Assembly: GCA_021816895.1 (NCBI GenBank)
Contig: JAKAWW010000001.1
Location: 372,001-436,000 of the forward strand
DNA from: Microcaldota archaeon
Lineage (GTDB): Archaea; Micrarchaeota; Micrarchaeia; Micrarchaeales; Micrarchaeaceae
Reading direction: 5' to 3'
DNA: 64,000 nt
Shown here one piece after another: positions 16,276-23,145 of this stretch (positions are counted from its first letter, which is position 1; every line of letters starts with the position of its first letter). Below the pieces are notes generated by a model. That model had not been told where the DNA came from. It ran no database searches and saw nothing but the letters and a program-made list of their open reading frames with translations. The position numbers and the translations under genes were made by a program.

Positions 16276-17205
16276 TCATTGTTCTTTTGGCTGCGCCATC
16301 CTGGCAAAAGCCCTGTCGGGCACCTGTATGTAAAGGCAGTAGCCAAGGCCTCCCTTTAGTGCGCCGTCCAGCGATTCGCCAGGTATCGCTTCAACTTCCT
16401 TTTCCGTATAGTTTGGTATGCGGTGATTGAACCACGGAGCTCCAATGTGCCTGTCGGCAACAAGCTTTTCTGCAGCGCTAACAGTGTTGGAATTAAGCGT
16501 TACTTCCCTGTGCTTGCCATTCGTAACCTGCTCAAGTATGCTTTCTGCCACTACCTTTTTTACATATGCCGCCTTGTCTTCCTTGCTTATATATGCGGCA
16601 TGCCCTGAAGCACCTATATACGCGCTTACTGCAGGCGCGTTCTTAAGCGCATCATATTCTGTATAAACCTTCCTGCCTATCTTCCTCTCGTTAAGGGCAA
16701 CGCGCTCATAAATCTTGTCAACGTCATAGGGCTTTATAAGCAGCAGCCCGTGCATCAGCGCGCTTTTCACGCCCCAGAACATGGCATGGCTTGCTATCAC
16801 CCTGCCATCAACATTTATAGTTGAGGCCCTGTTGTCTACGCTTGTGCTGTCAATGCCAAGCCCCGCAAGCGCATCGCCTATCTTTTCGGCAAAATATTTT
16901 CTCATATCCTCAAAATGCCCAAAGCTTCCGTCGCGCGGCACTGTGAACGTATAGGCAAGCGCATTTTCGTCAAATTCCACATGGGAGCCGCCTGTAATCC
17001 TTCGCGCTACTTCGAACGTATTGTCAAATTTTTTAATCGCGGAAGTCGCTTCGCTGTAGCCCAGCACAATGGCATCTTTTTCCACGTTCCAGAACCTCAC
17101 CGTTGCAAGCTTTGAATCCTCAGACCTTTGCAGCATGTATTCTTCCATTGCCATGTTCGCTCCTATGCTAAGTGTATTATTGCCCCAGTACTCGTAATCG
17201 AACAT
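16276..17205 (-). CDS. Lipoate-protein ligase-like protein lacking the catalytic lysine
   Basis: 309 residues of the LplA/LipB/BirA fold: MAMEEYMLQ, VRFWNVEKDAIVLGYSEATS, and the lipoyl-AMP loop VARRITGGSHVEFDENALAY. The next signature, normally DGRKIAG with the essential Lys, reads NVDGRVIASHAMFWG (Val136 at the Lys position, Ser for the second Gly). The C-terminal half is about the length of the LplA accessory domain. The protein may bind or transfer another acyl group or be a non-catalytic relative. No lipoyl-dependent dehydrogenase gene is in the window to give context. Confidence 0.72.
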   Translation of the reverse strand: MFDYEYWGNNTLSIGANMAMEEYMLQRSEDSKLATVRFWNVEKDAIVLGYSEATSAIKKFDNTFEVARRITGGSHVEFDENALAYTFTVPRDGSFGHFEDMRKYFAEKIGDALAGLGIDSTSVDNRASTINVDGRVIASHAMFWGVKSALMHGLLLIKPYDVDKIYERVALNERKIGRKVYTEYDALKNAPAVSAYIGASGHAAYISKEDKAAYVKKVVAESILEQVTNGKHREVTLNSNTVSAAEKLVADRHIGAPWFNHRIPNYTEKEVEAIPGESLDGALKGGLGYCLYIQVPDRAFARMAQPKEQ

Positions 17206-17283
17206 ATTTGCCTATGCGCAGGCAACCAATAAAATTGTTTGGCTTTCAAATAGGCATGGCGGGTCAAAAAGATAGTTATTCTT

Positions 17284-18198
17284 CTATAAGGTGCCAACTT
17301 CGCCAATAGCCCTTTCAAGTAGCTCCCTCTGCGTGTGCATGCCTATTGCAGTATTGAGAAACCGCTTGAATGGCAACTCTTTTTTGTAAATAATGTAGAA
17401 GAGCACAGCGCCCACGGCATAATAATTGTCCACGAAGCCCATCCTGCGTATGCCATTGAAATGCCCGTTGTAAGCATCTCTTGCATAGCCTACACTGTTT
17501 ATGTCATGGAATTGCCTGCCCCTAATTTTGAGTTCTACCTCGCCCAGCTCATTATTTACATAATCCAAGAATTCACGCGCTTTCGCATCATTTGACGCAT
17601 ACTGTTCAACAATGCTGTAAAGCTCCCTGTTGTTTTGATAGGTATAACCTTCGATTCCGATCTTCTTTGCCACTTCCTTTTCAAAAAGCATTGAAAGCAC
17701 AGGAGGCAAGCCTTCGACAAGCAAAAGGTTTTTAGCTACAAATTCAGCAGTAAGGGGAATTACTGCGTCTTGGGCCATGTGCACATATTCGTGGAAAAGG
17801 CTCAAAAAATTTATCGTATACAGCTCAATGGCCGAAGGCATCCTGGCGCTTATCGCGTTTGGCACATAATGGCTAAATAGCAATGCGCCTTTCCCGCTGC
17901 TCAAGAAGGAGCGCGGTATGTACATGCTAGGATAATTTCCTTTGTGATTGGTCATCTGCGCATAGCGATCCGGTGTTACTAGTGTATAATCAGGCATGCC
18001 CTTCCAGTTTTCAACGCAACTTTTGAACATGCCATCTACAATAAGCCTTGTTTGATCGGCAAATCTCTCATTTATGTTATTGAGCACGGAAGAAAGCTTG
18101 AAATCCTTGGAATCTTCACCAGAGGCAAGTTGCCTAAGAAAATCAGCGGCGTTGCTCGCATAAGGGATTTCTCCTGGTTTCTCCTTATACCCGAACAT
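17284..18198 (-). CDS. HExxH metallopeptidase-like protein, unknown family
   Basis: About 304 residues from the ATG at 18198 (MFGYKEKPGEIPYAS). A TATA-like TCTATAAATA at 18221-18230 lies 23-32 bases upstream, so this start is probably leaderless; an ATG/TTG further upstream at 18240 is within the promoter. The centre carries LFHEYVHMAQDAV, an HExxH zinc motif, followed by LLVEGLPPVLSMLFEKEVAKK, where a glutamate could be the third ligand (gluzincin-like). No signal peptide or membrane segment. I do not recognise the family; a zinc peptidase is the best guess. Confidence 0.6.
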   Translation of the reverse strand: MFGYKEKPGEIPYASNAADFLRQLASGEDSKDFKLSSVLNNINERFADQTRLIVDGMFKSCVENWKGMPDYTLVTPDRYAQMTNHKGNYPSMYIPRSFLSSGKGALLFSHYVPNAISARMPSAIELYTINFLSLFHEYVHMAQDAVIPLTAEFVAKNLLLVEGLPPVLSMLFEKEVAKKIGIEGYTYQNNRELYSIVEQYASNDAKAREFLDYVNNELGEVELKIRGRQFHDINSVGYARDAYNGHFNGIRRMGFVDNYYAVGAVLFYIIYKKELPFKRFLNTAIGMHTQRELLERAIGEVGTL

Positions 18199-18358
18199 AA
18201 TAATGTAGGCGCCTTGGAGATATTTATAGATTTGCGTCAATCTGACAGAATGGCAGATATTTTAAGGATCTTATGAGGAAAGATAATCATAATTTCTTTA
18301 CTGCTTATTTGTTTTTGGCAATAGCCCCTGATGGAAGTATGCCATATAACTGGTAGGT
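18199..18358. other. Intergenic DNA left of the element
   Basis: Contains the TATA box of the HExxH protein gene (18221-18230, minus strand). Nothing else supportable is seen up to the left att core. Confidence 0.4.
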
Positions 18359-18369
18359 AGCCCCAGGAG
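18359..18369. repeat. Left attachment core (att) of the integrated element
   Basis: AGCCCCAGGAG, identical to the last bases of tRNA-Thr at 27888-27898. It lies outside any gene, just left of the AT-rich element. The length of 11 bp is short for a tRNA att, so exact boundaries need an empty-site comparison. Confidence 0.65.
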
Positions 18370-18421
18370 AGCGCCCTTTTCTCGATAAGGAACCCGCCGT
18401 TATGATAATATAAAAAGAAAG

Positions 18422-18442
18422 GCTCCTTAAATTCTAAGGAGC
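18422..18442 (-). terminator. Hairpin terminator downstream of the first element gene
   Basis: GCTCCTTA-AATTC-TAAGGAGC forms a perfect 8-bp stem with a 5-base loop. Read on the minus strand it is followed by CTTTCTTTTTAT, a T-rich tract typical of termination. It lies 32 bases past the stop of the gene ending at 18474. Confidence 0.65.
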
Positions 18443-18473
18443 AAAATCAAGCCAAATACTATAAGTTTTTATG

Positions 18474-19052
18474 CTATTGTGCTTTTCTTGCTTCTACAAT
18501 TTCTAGGTGTTCGTGTGTAATGTTTATGTTTCTTATTTTAATTATTCCTATATATTCTTCAAAAAATTTGTCTTCTTCTGGAGGAAATTTTGTTGGATTG
18601 TCGATGATAATTGCATCATCACTAATATTGCTCTTTAATATTTCTTTAAATTCATACAGGCTAGCATAATTACCATCAACATATACTATAACATAATTTT
18701 TGTTTTTGATGGCATCGTTGATTTCCTGTATAATCTCGCCATATCCGAATAGAGCTTCATTATTAATTGAAGGCTTCATTATTAGTGACCAACCACCAAT
18801 ATCTATCCTGTGAACTAGGGGAATATCTTCAGATGTTTTTCCTGCTTCTAATGAGTAGAGGAGTGTTGGGTTCTCTTTTACTAATTGTAGGGATTTCCAA
18901 AAATTGAGAAGATTTTCTTTAATAAGATAGTTGTCTTCCTCTGTGATACTTGTGTCTGTGACTTTTTGCAAGGCAGATTCATCTACCTCTTCGTCTTTTC
19001 CATTTCGTTTTTCATTCTTCATTTTCTCACTTCGTCCTTCTAATGAGGACAT
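18474..19052 (-). CDS. Element protein of unknown function
   Basis: 192 residues, acidic, no membrane segment. The first 40 residues are highly charged (KMKNEKRNGKDEEVDESALQ); the remainder looks like a small alpha/beta domain (NKNYVIVYVDGNYASLYEF, SDDAIIIDNPTKFPPEEDKF). No family recognised. A minus-strand TATA AAATATAAAAAG (about 19068-19079) sits at the right distance for a leaderless ATG at 19052. It is divergent from the membrane-protein pair starting near 19219. Confidence 0.6.
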   Translation of the reverse strand: MSSLEGRSEKMKNEKRNGKDEEVDESALQKVTDTSITEEDNYLIKENLLNFWKSLQLVKENPTLLYSLEAGKTSEDIPLVHRIDIGGWSLIMKPSINNEALFGYGEIIQEINDAIKNKNYVIVYVDGNYASLYEFKEILKSNISDDAIIIDNPTKFPPEEDKFFEEYIGIIKIRNINITHEHLEIVEARKAQ

Positions 19053-19122
19053 TATAGAGGTTACTTGCGGCTTTTTATATTTTTTGGTTAGAACACAAAA
19101 TAATTTTGAGAAAGCAGTTTAA

Positions 19123-19145
19123 CCAAAAGTTTTTTATATATATAG
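19123..19145 (+). promoter_or_regulatory. TATA promoter for the element membrane-protein pair
   Basis: AAGTTTTTTATATATATAGC is a strong AT-rich TATA region in the divergent spacer. It would start transcription near 19160, ahead of the gene beginning about 19219. Confidence 0.45.
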
Positions 19146-19218
19146 CACGAAAAAATCGCACAATAATTAGTGCATTGTTCCAAATAACGAATGCATTTTT
19201 TAGTCAGCTATCTTCTAC

Positions 19219-19551
19219 TTGCTCATTAAACAAGCAGAACATATAAAAAGTTACTTTGAGAAGGTTAAAATTGGTATCAACACAAACAGTGGCTTGATGG
19301 TTGGACTTAAACAGATTATAGGCCTTGTTCTCATTATCGTAGCGATAGTTATCCTTGCTTTATCGTATAATGCCTACATAACTAGCTACCATAAAACGAT
19401 AAGCACCTCTAACTTCACCTTCTTATTCTCTGGCATATTCTGGGATTTAGTGGGCATACTTATAGGTGCAGTATTGATTGCCATAGGGTTGATTTTAGCA
19501 TATCCCAAAGGTGCTAGATGGATTGCTAACAGAAATAGGAGTATAAAATGA
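19219..19551 (+). CDS. Two-helix membrane protein of the element
   Basis: 110 residues with two strong membrane helices (about 33-55 and 70-95) and a basic end (RWIANRNRSIK). The start is uncertain: TTG at 19219 is used; the next ATG would leave residues from MVGLKQ onward and still keep both helices. The last codons overlap the next gene by four bases (ATGA), so they are probably translated together. No family recognised. Confidence 0.6.
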   Translation: MLIKQAEHIKSYFEKVKIGINTNSGLMVGLKQIIGLVLIIVAIVILALSYNAYITSYHKTISTSNFTFLFSGIFWDLVGILIGAVLIAIGLILAYPKGARWIANRNRSIK

Positions 19552-20405
19552 AAAAGAAAGGAAGGTATAGTATATCTGATTTTTATACCATATTCGCCAT
19601 AGTTGTTGTAATAATTCTGATTTCAATTTTCTTATATATAAGTTTAGATATTGCACCAAAGATTCTTGATATTGAAATAGGTAAAATGCCGATAAATTAT
19701 AACAACACTTACCCATCTCTATTACAAGGCATAATAATAGCAGCCGGTATTATAGCAGGTTTATTTGGTGGGTTAGTTATTGGGTTAGCAAAACGGCTTA
19801 CTGCTTTTATAAAAAAATATAGAATAAAAAATTCGCCGCAATGGCTAGCCTATTTTTTAATTATAATAGCTGCATTATTATTATTCATTTTTACAATTTT
19901 ATCAATATTTTATTCAATAAATGGTATGATTAATTTTAGTGTAGTAAACTCGTATTTTACCACTCAAATAAATGCCAACACATTGCATTTAGTTGCACAA
20001 AATGGAAGTGTAATACTAATTAATAGTTCATATTTCATTAATAGCAGAATACACTACATTCCTGTTTATATAAATTCAACATACAACAACTTAGTTAGTA
20101 GTACAAAAGATTCCATAAATTATTTGTATTATGCTTTTATACTATTAGCCATTTTTCTAATTTTTAATATACTAGTTATATATTGTTTCTTTGATTTGGT
20201 AGAGCATTTTTATACTAGGACGTTTATCAATAAACTTATTGTAAACTTTTCTATCCTATGTATAGTATCTCTAACTTTTGGAGTTATTTTTATTAATAAA
20301 GTAGCTTATATAATTTCGGCTATTTCATTTATTATTATTTTTATTATTATTGGTATAAAGCTTTTTTCCAAGAAAAGAAAAAAGAAGAAGAGCACAGTTG
20401 ACTGA
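19548..20405 (+). CDS. Polytopic membrane protein of the element
   Basis: 285 residues, very AT-rich, with about six hydrophobic segments. A stretch between the third and fourth (roughly residues 125-180, NTLHLVAQNGSVILINSSYF) has many Asn/Ser/Tyr and N-x-S/T sites and is probably outside the cell. It ends in a lysine-rich tail (KKRKKKKSTVD). Together with the overlapping upstream gene it forms the only rightward gene pair of the element's left half. Role unknown; entry exclusion, egress or a channel are all possible. Confidence 0.65.
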   Translation: MKKKGRYSISDFYTIFAIVVVIILISIFLYISLDIAPKILDIEIGKMPINYNNTYPSLLQGIIIAAGIIAGLFGGLVIGLAKRLTAFIKKYRIKNSPQWLAYFLIIIAALLLFIFTILSIFYSINGMINFSVVNSYFTTQINANTLHLVAQNGSVILINSSYFINSRIHYIPVYINSTYNNLVSSTKDSINYLYYAFILLAIFLIFNILVIYCFFDLVEHFYTRTFINKLIVNFSILCIVSLTFGVIFINKVAYIISAISFIIIFIIIGIKLFSKKRKKKKSTVD

Positions 20406-20442
20406 CCAAAATATCAAAGAATAAAATAAAATATAATAAAAA

Positions 20443-20580
20443 CTATTCCTCCACCTCCTCCATCAAGTCCTGTATAAACTCATATAATAGCGGATCCTTT
20501 TCTTTAAGTGCTATGTTGTCTTTGTATTTAAGTATTATATCGCATTTTGTTTTATACCATCTATTGCTGAACTTCTTCAT
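20443..20580 (-). CDS. 45-residue element protein overlapping its upstream neighbour
   Basis: The frame reads MKKFSNRWYKTKCDIILKYK and ends DLMEEVEE: basic start, acidic end. Its ATG lies inside the last codons of the preceding gene (20561-20791), overlapping by 20 bases in another frame. No family recognised. Short, but coding is plausible from the tight packing and strand consistency of this gene train. Confidence 0.45.
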   Translation of the reverse strand: MKKFSNRWYKTKCDIILKYKDNIALKEKDPLLYEFIQDLMEEVEE

Positions 20581-20791
20581 TAGAAGCACCACTGTCACCA
20601 TTGTCGCCATTGCTGTTGTCCTTTCTCGTATTATACCTTTCTATTATCTTTTCAAACTTTTCGTGATATTTATCCTCTACTTCTATATCACCAAGCATAT
20701 GCAACTTTATGGCATCTCTTGGTATTCCGGATTTTAGAGCCTCCTTCACGACTCTTCCACTTATATTTTCATCTAGCTTATATTTGGGCAT
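20561..20791 (-). CDS. Small soluble element protein, possible DNA-binding
   Basis: 76 residues. The first 50 are a charged helical domain (MPKYKLDENISGRVVKEALK, then SGIPRDAIKLHML); the tail is low-complexity (DNSNGDNGDSGASNEE). SD GAGGTGT is six bases before the ATG. The start resembles ribbon-helix-helix or small HTH regulators only loosely. No confident family. Confidence 0.6.
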   Translation of the reverse strand: MPKYKLDENISGRVVKEALKSGIPRDAIKLHMLGDIEVEDKYHEKFEKIIERYNTRKDNSNGDNGDSGASNEEVQQ

Positions 20792-20879
20792 GTTTACACC
20801 TCAATTAGGGACTGCATAATATCACTACTATGCAATTTTCCCTTATCCGTCCTAATATGGTGAACTTTGGGAGATAACT

Positions 20880-20901
20880 CCCACGGAGAATTGACTCTCC
20901 G
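20880..20901. terminator. Inverted repeats, candidate terminator or RNA hairpins
   Basis: ACGGAGA-ATTGAC-TCTCCGT is a perfect 7-bp stem, directly preceded by GGGAG-ATAA-CTCCC, a 5-bp stem at about 20868-20881. Two adjacent hairpins downstream of the micro-gene on the minus strand suggest a processing or termination signal. Confidence 0.45.
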
Positions 20902-20943
20902 TCCTACCAACAAAATGGCGGATTGGTAAGTATGCCTTACAAT

Positions 20944-21024
20944 TCAAAATAAAGATTGTAACAGCTGTTGAAAAGCTGCCATAATCCCTTTAATGAATCC
21001 CACTATTGTATTCAAGTCTATCAT
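20944..21024 (-). CDS. 26-residue micro-protein with strong SD
   Basis: The frame reads MIDLNTIVGFIKGIMAAFQQ followed by LLQSLF and a TGA. It is hydrophobic/amphipathic and could insert in a membrane. TTTAGGTGA lies six bases upstream of the ATG, the same SD type as its neighbours, which is the main support. No family can be assigned at this length. Confidence 0.5.
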   Translation of the reverse strand: MIDLNTIVGFIKGIMAAFQQLLQSLF

Positions 21025-21052
21025 AGTTTTCACCTAAACGCTCAAATTTAAC

Positions 21053-21066
21053 CTACATTAAACGAT
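21053..21066. repeat. 14-bp dispersed repeat, copy 1
   Basis: CTACATTAAACGAT, identical to 26484-26497. The sequence after it in both copies also shows a TTA-ATAAG block, so the similarity extends imperfectly beyond the core. Confidence 0.6.
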
Positions 21067-21159
21067 TCCATGACCCTTATAATAAGCCGTTAAGGGTCGC
21101 GATAACGCTCTACACGTTAAATGCAGAGGCTTTTTTCAGGTTAATAACCCTATAACCCA

Positions 21160-21414
21160 TCAAAGCCCGCTTAAAACGTTGATTCCAAAGAAGGCCAAGC
21201 CTGCTATAACTATCAAGGCAACACCTATCAATATCATTAAGTTCTTAGCCGCTCCACTAAAAGCTATCAGCAATATGCCTATTATCATCAATAGGAGTGG
21301 AGACATTGTGAATAATTGAGATGCCCAGCTACTTGCTGCTGCTGTGGCTGTTGTTGTAGCAGAGTGAAAAAGATAGCTTCCTATTGCGTTGCCTATATAA
21401 GAGGTTATACTCAT
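21160..21414 (-). CDS. Small two-helix membrane protein (coat-protein-like size)
   Basis: 84 residues: alanine/threonine-rich start (SYLFHSATTTATAAASSWAS), then two long hydrophobic helices separated by a short turn with a basic residue (GAAKNLMILIGVALIVIAG). Small double-helix proteins of this kind occur as coat proteins in some archaeal viruses and as pore-forming peptides, but no homology can be shown here. Its ATG overlaps the upstream gene's stop (ATGA). Confidence 0.6.
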   Translation of the reverse strand: MSITSYIGNAIGSYLFHSATTTATAAASSWASQLFTMSPLLLMIIGILLIAFSGAAKNLMILIGVALIVIAGLAFFGINVLSGL

Positions 21415-21824
21415 TTATACACCTTTGTTTCCTTTTGAACATGGGGAGTAAAAGTCCCGTGCTTCTTGACGACTTTTAAGACAAAGCTCGGTCTATTGTT
21501 AATTATGCCTAAACCTATTGTAAAAATATCGCCTTCCTCTATGGGTGGGTTTAATATTGTTTTTATACCAGCGAATATAACAGCAGGCTTGTTATCATAC
21601 CTTAGAGGATGTATTTTGTTATACGGGATTCCTTCTACAAGCTCTTCTGTATAATTACTTACCCAAATGGCATAGTATTCTTTTTTTCTTTCCTCAATAT
21701 GTTCAACATAAAAGAATATCTTGTTCTGTCCGAACCTTTGTATAATGTCATAGTTTTTAATGACACCAATCGCACCTGCTCTAAACTCATATACCTTGCT
21801 CACGCTCACTTGTTTTTCTTCCAA
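21411..21824 (-). CDS. Element protein of unknown function, beta-rich
   Basis: 137 residues, probably TTG start at 21824 with GGCGGTTGA upstream. Strand-rich with motifs such as NKIFFYVEHIEERKKEYYAI and GDIFTIGLGIINNRPSFVLK; no membrane helix. No family recognised. It is translationally coupled to the two-helix membrane protein downstream, so the two products may act together. Confidence 0.6.
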   Translation of the reverse strand: MEEKQVSVSKVYEFRAGAIGVIKNYDIIQRFGQNKIFFYVEHIEERKKEYYAIWVSNYTEELVEGIPYNKIHPLRYDNKPAVIFAGIKTILNPPIEEGDIFTIGLGIINNRPSFVLKVVKKHGTFTPHVQKETKVYK

Positions 21825-21910
21825 TCAACCGCCCCACTCTTTTGTCTTCAAACTTATGCCTTAACCTTTAATCCGTAGTTTTTATGCACGCATTTATGCA
21901 CTAATTAAAT

Positions 21911-22177
21911 CTATGCATTATGTTTTATTTGATTTGCAATATCTTCGTATATGGCAAGTTCATTGCTCATAGCAGTTAAGTTGATTACTTCTCCGGCAAA
22001 TTCTTCTAAATCTCCTTCCTCTGGGACGAAAAATTCCATGTAGTCGCTATCTTCCTCGCTACTGTTCTGAGAAACTGCTATCCACTTGCCTCTGTATTCT
22101 TTCAATGTCTCTGCATTTACGTCCATTACGTCCATACAAACAGCAATTTTATGCTCTTTATTCTCTTCTTTGCTCAT
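21911..22177 (-). CDS. Small acidic element protein (paralogue of the upstream gene)
   Basis: 88 residues from the ATG at 22177 (MSKEENKEH), which overlaps the upstream stop (ATGA) and follows GGTGACAAA. The sequence VNAETLKEYRGKWIAVSQNS resembles VDSEIVKEFEGKYIYMRK of the neighbouring product, and both contain an 'IYED/LYEDI' block, so they look like diverged duplicates. Function unknown. Confidence 0.6.
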   Translation of the reverse strand: MSKEENKEHKIAVCMDVMDVNAETLKEYRGKWIAVSQNSSEEDSDYMEFFVPEEGDLEEFAGEVINLTAMSNELAIYEDIANQIKHNA

Positions 22178-22476
22178 TTTGTCACCACACACTCATTTTT
22201 TATTATACCATTAACGACATCCACTTTGCCTTCTGGCAGGTTTACCATCCCGTTATGGACAGATATCATGCTTATGTCTTCGTATAATACTACAAATGTA
22301 ATCTGCTTTGTTGGAGACACAAATAATGCCGACCTATCCCCTGCTTTCTTTAAGTAGGCTATGATAACTCTGTCACCTCCATATTTTCGCATATATATGT
22401 ATTTCCCTTCAAACTCCTTTACAATCTCAGAATCCACTCCCATGCCATAGCCATCTACCATCTTATCACTTACCAT
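22174..22476 (-). CDS. Small element protein (paralogue of the downstream gene)
   Basis: 100 residues from ATG 22476; ATG 22461 is an alternative. Beta-rich domain with GGDRVIIAYLKK and FVSPTKQITFVVLYEDISM. Shares an E-x-K/G-K-aromatic pattern with its neighbour. It overlaps the small coiled-coil gene upstream by seven bases. No known family recognised. Confidence 0.55.
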   Translation of the reverse strand: MVSDKMVDGYGMGVDSEIVKEFEGKYIYMRKYGGDRVIIAYLKKAGDRSALFVSPTKQITFVVLYEDISMISVHNGMVNLPEGKVDVVNGIIKNECVVTK

Positions 22477-22616
22477 ATTTTTTCTAACAACCTCTTTAGC
22501 TCCTGTTCTTTTTCTTGTTCTTTTACTTGCTCTTCTATTACTTCATGCATAAAAATCTCATCAAGCATCTTAGCTTCCATATCCTCGATTCGTTCCACTA
22601 ACAACTCAATATTCAT
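22470..22616 (-). CDS. 48-residue coiled-coil element protein
   Basis: MNIELLVERIEDMEAKMLDE begins the frame, which ends QELKRLLEKIW. It is a continuous charged helix with heptad leucines, suggesting a dimeric coiled coil. The stop overlaps the next start. SD support is weak. Small, but its codon pattern fits a genuine gene. Confidence 0.5.
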   Translation of the reverse strand: MNIELLVERIEDMEAKMLDEIFMHEVIEEQVKEQEKEQELKRLLEKIW

Positions 22617-22645
22617 TTATGCACCAGGTAGCTAATCAGAATAAA

Positions 22646-22810
22646 TCAAATTCTGTCCAGGACCCACTTCAAGGCCTCGATTTGTCCCTTTACATTATCA
22701 AGGTATTCTTTTGTTATTCTCTTGCCGTACTTGTTGAATCCACCCACTCCCTCAGATAGAATATATTGCCCATCAGCTATCCTATTCAAAATGTCTAGTT
22801 CTGTTCTCAT
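22646..22810 (-). CDS. 54-residue element protein
   Basis: From ATG 22810 (MRTELDILNRIADGQYILSE), preceded by AGGTGTAAAA, the element's usual SD form; an upstream start at 22849 is less likely. Helical, ends IEALKWVLDRI. No family recognised. It lies just beyond the iteron-like array on the same strand as the ATPase gene. Confidence 0.55.
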   Translation of the reverse strand: MRTELDILNRIADGQYILSEGVGGFNKYGKRITKEYLDNVKGQIEALKWVLDRI

Positions 22811-22887
22811 TTTTACACCTATTTTTACCAACATTGTCACTATTAACATTTCGTAATTATTCGAAAAGTCCCCAGTAAAACCGCTAA

Positions 22888-23138
22888 GGTTAAAAGGTCT
22901 GAAATGATTAACCCTACTTTTTCATTACCTAAAAACACTGATTTTGACAAAAACCTGAAACACGTTTAACCTTAATTTTCTGACCAATAAGGTTAAAGGG
23001 TTAAAAAGGTTTAACCTTAACTTTCACGTCGGTGAGGGTTAAAGGGTTAATTGAGTTTAACCCTAAAAGGGACAGGGGTAGGGTTAATGGTTAAAGGTTA
23101 TATAAATAACCTTAACCTTAACCCGTCCACGCTTAACC
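22888..23138. repeat. Iteron-like array of GGTTAA/TTAACC units, candidate replication origin
   Basis: About 14 copies of GGTTAA or its complement occur within 250 bp, partly as composite units such as GGTTAAAGGGTTAA (twice) and TTTAACCTTAA or TTTAACCCTAA in inverted arrangement. The array directly follows the 3' end of the RepA-like ATPase gene and has no ORF. Such arrays next to replication genes typically bind initiator protein; here that is inferred from position and pattern. Confidence 0.65.
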
Positions 23139-23145
23139 CTCAACC

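Larger units (their letters stand above)
20792..21159. other. Mostly non-coding element segment with a micro-gene and a shared repeat
   Basis: Besides the 26-residue ORF at 20944-21024, this segment holds several short inverted repeats (GGGAGATAACTCCC near 20868; ACGGAGAATTGACTCTCCGT near 20882) and the 14-bp repeat CTACATTAAACGAT also found at 26484-26497. It may contain regulatory RNA. Confidence 0.45.
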
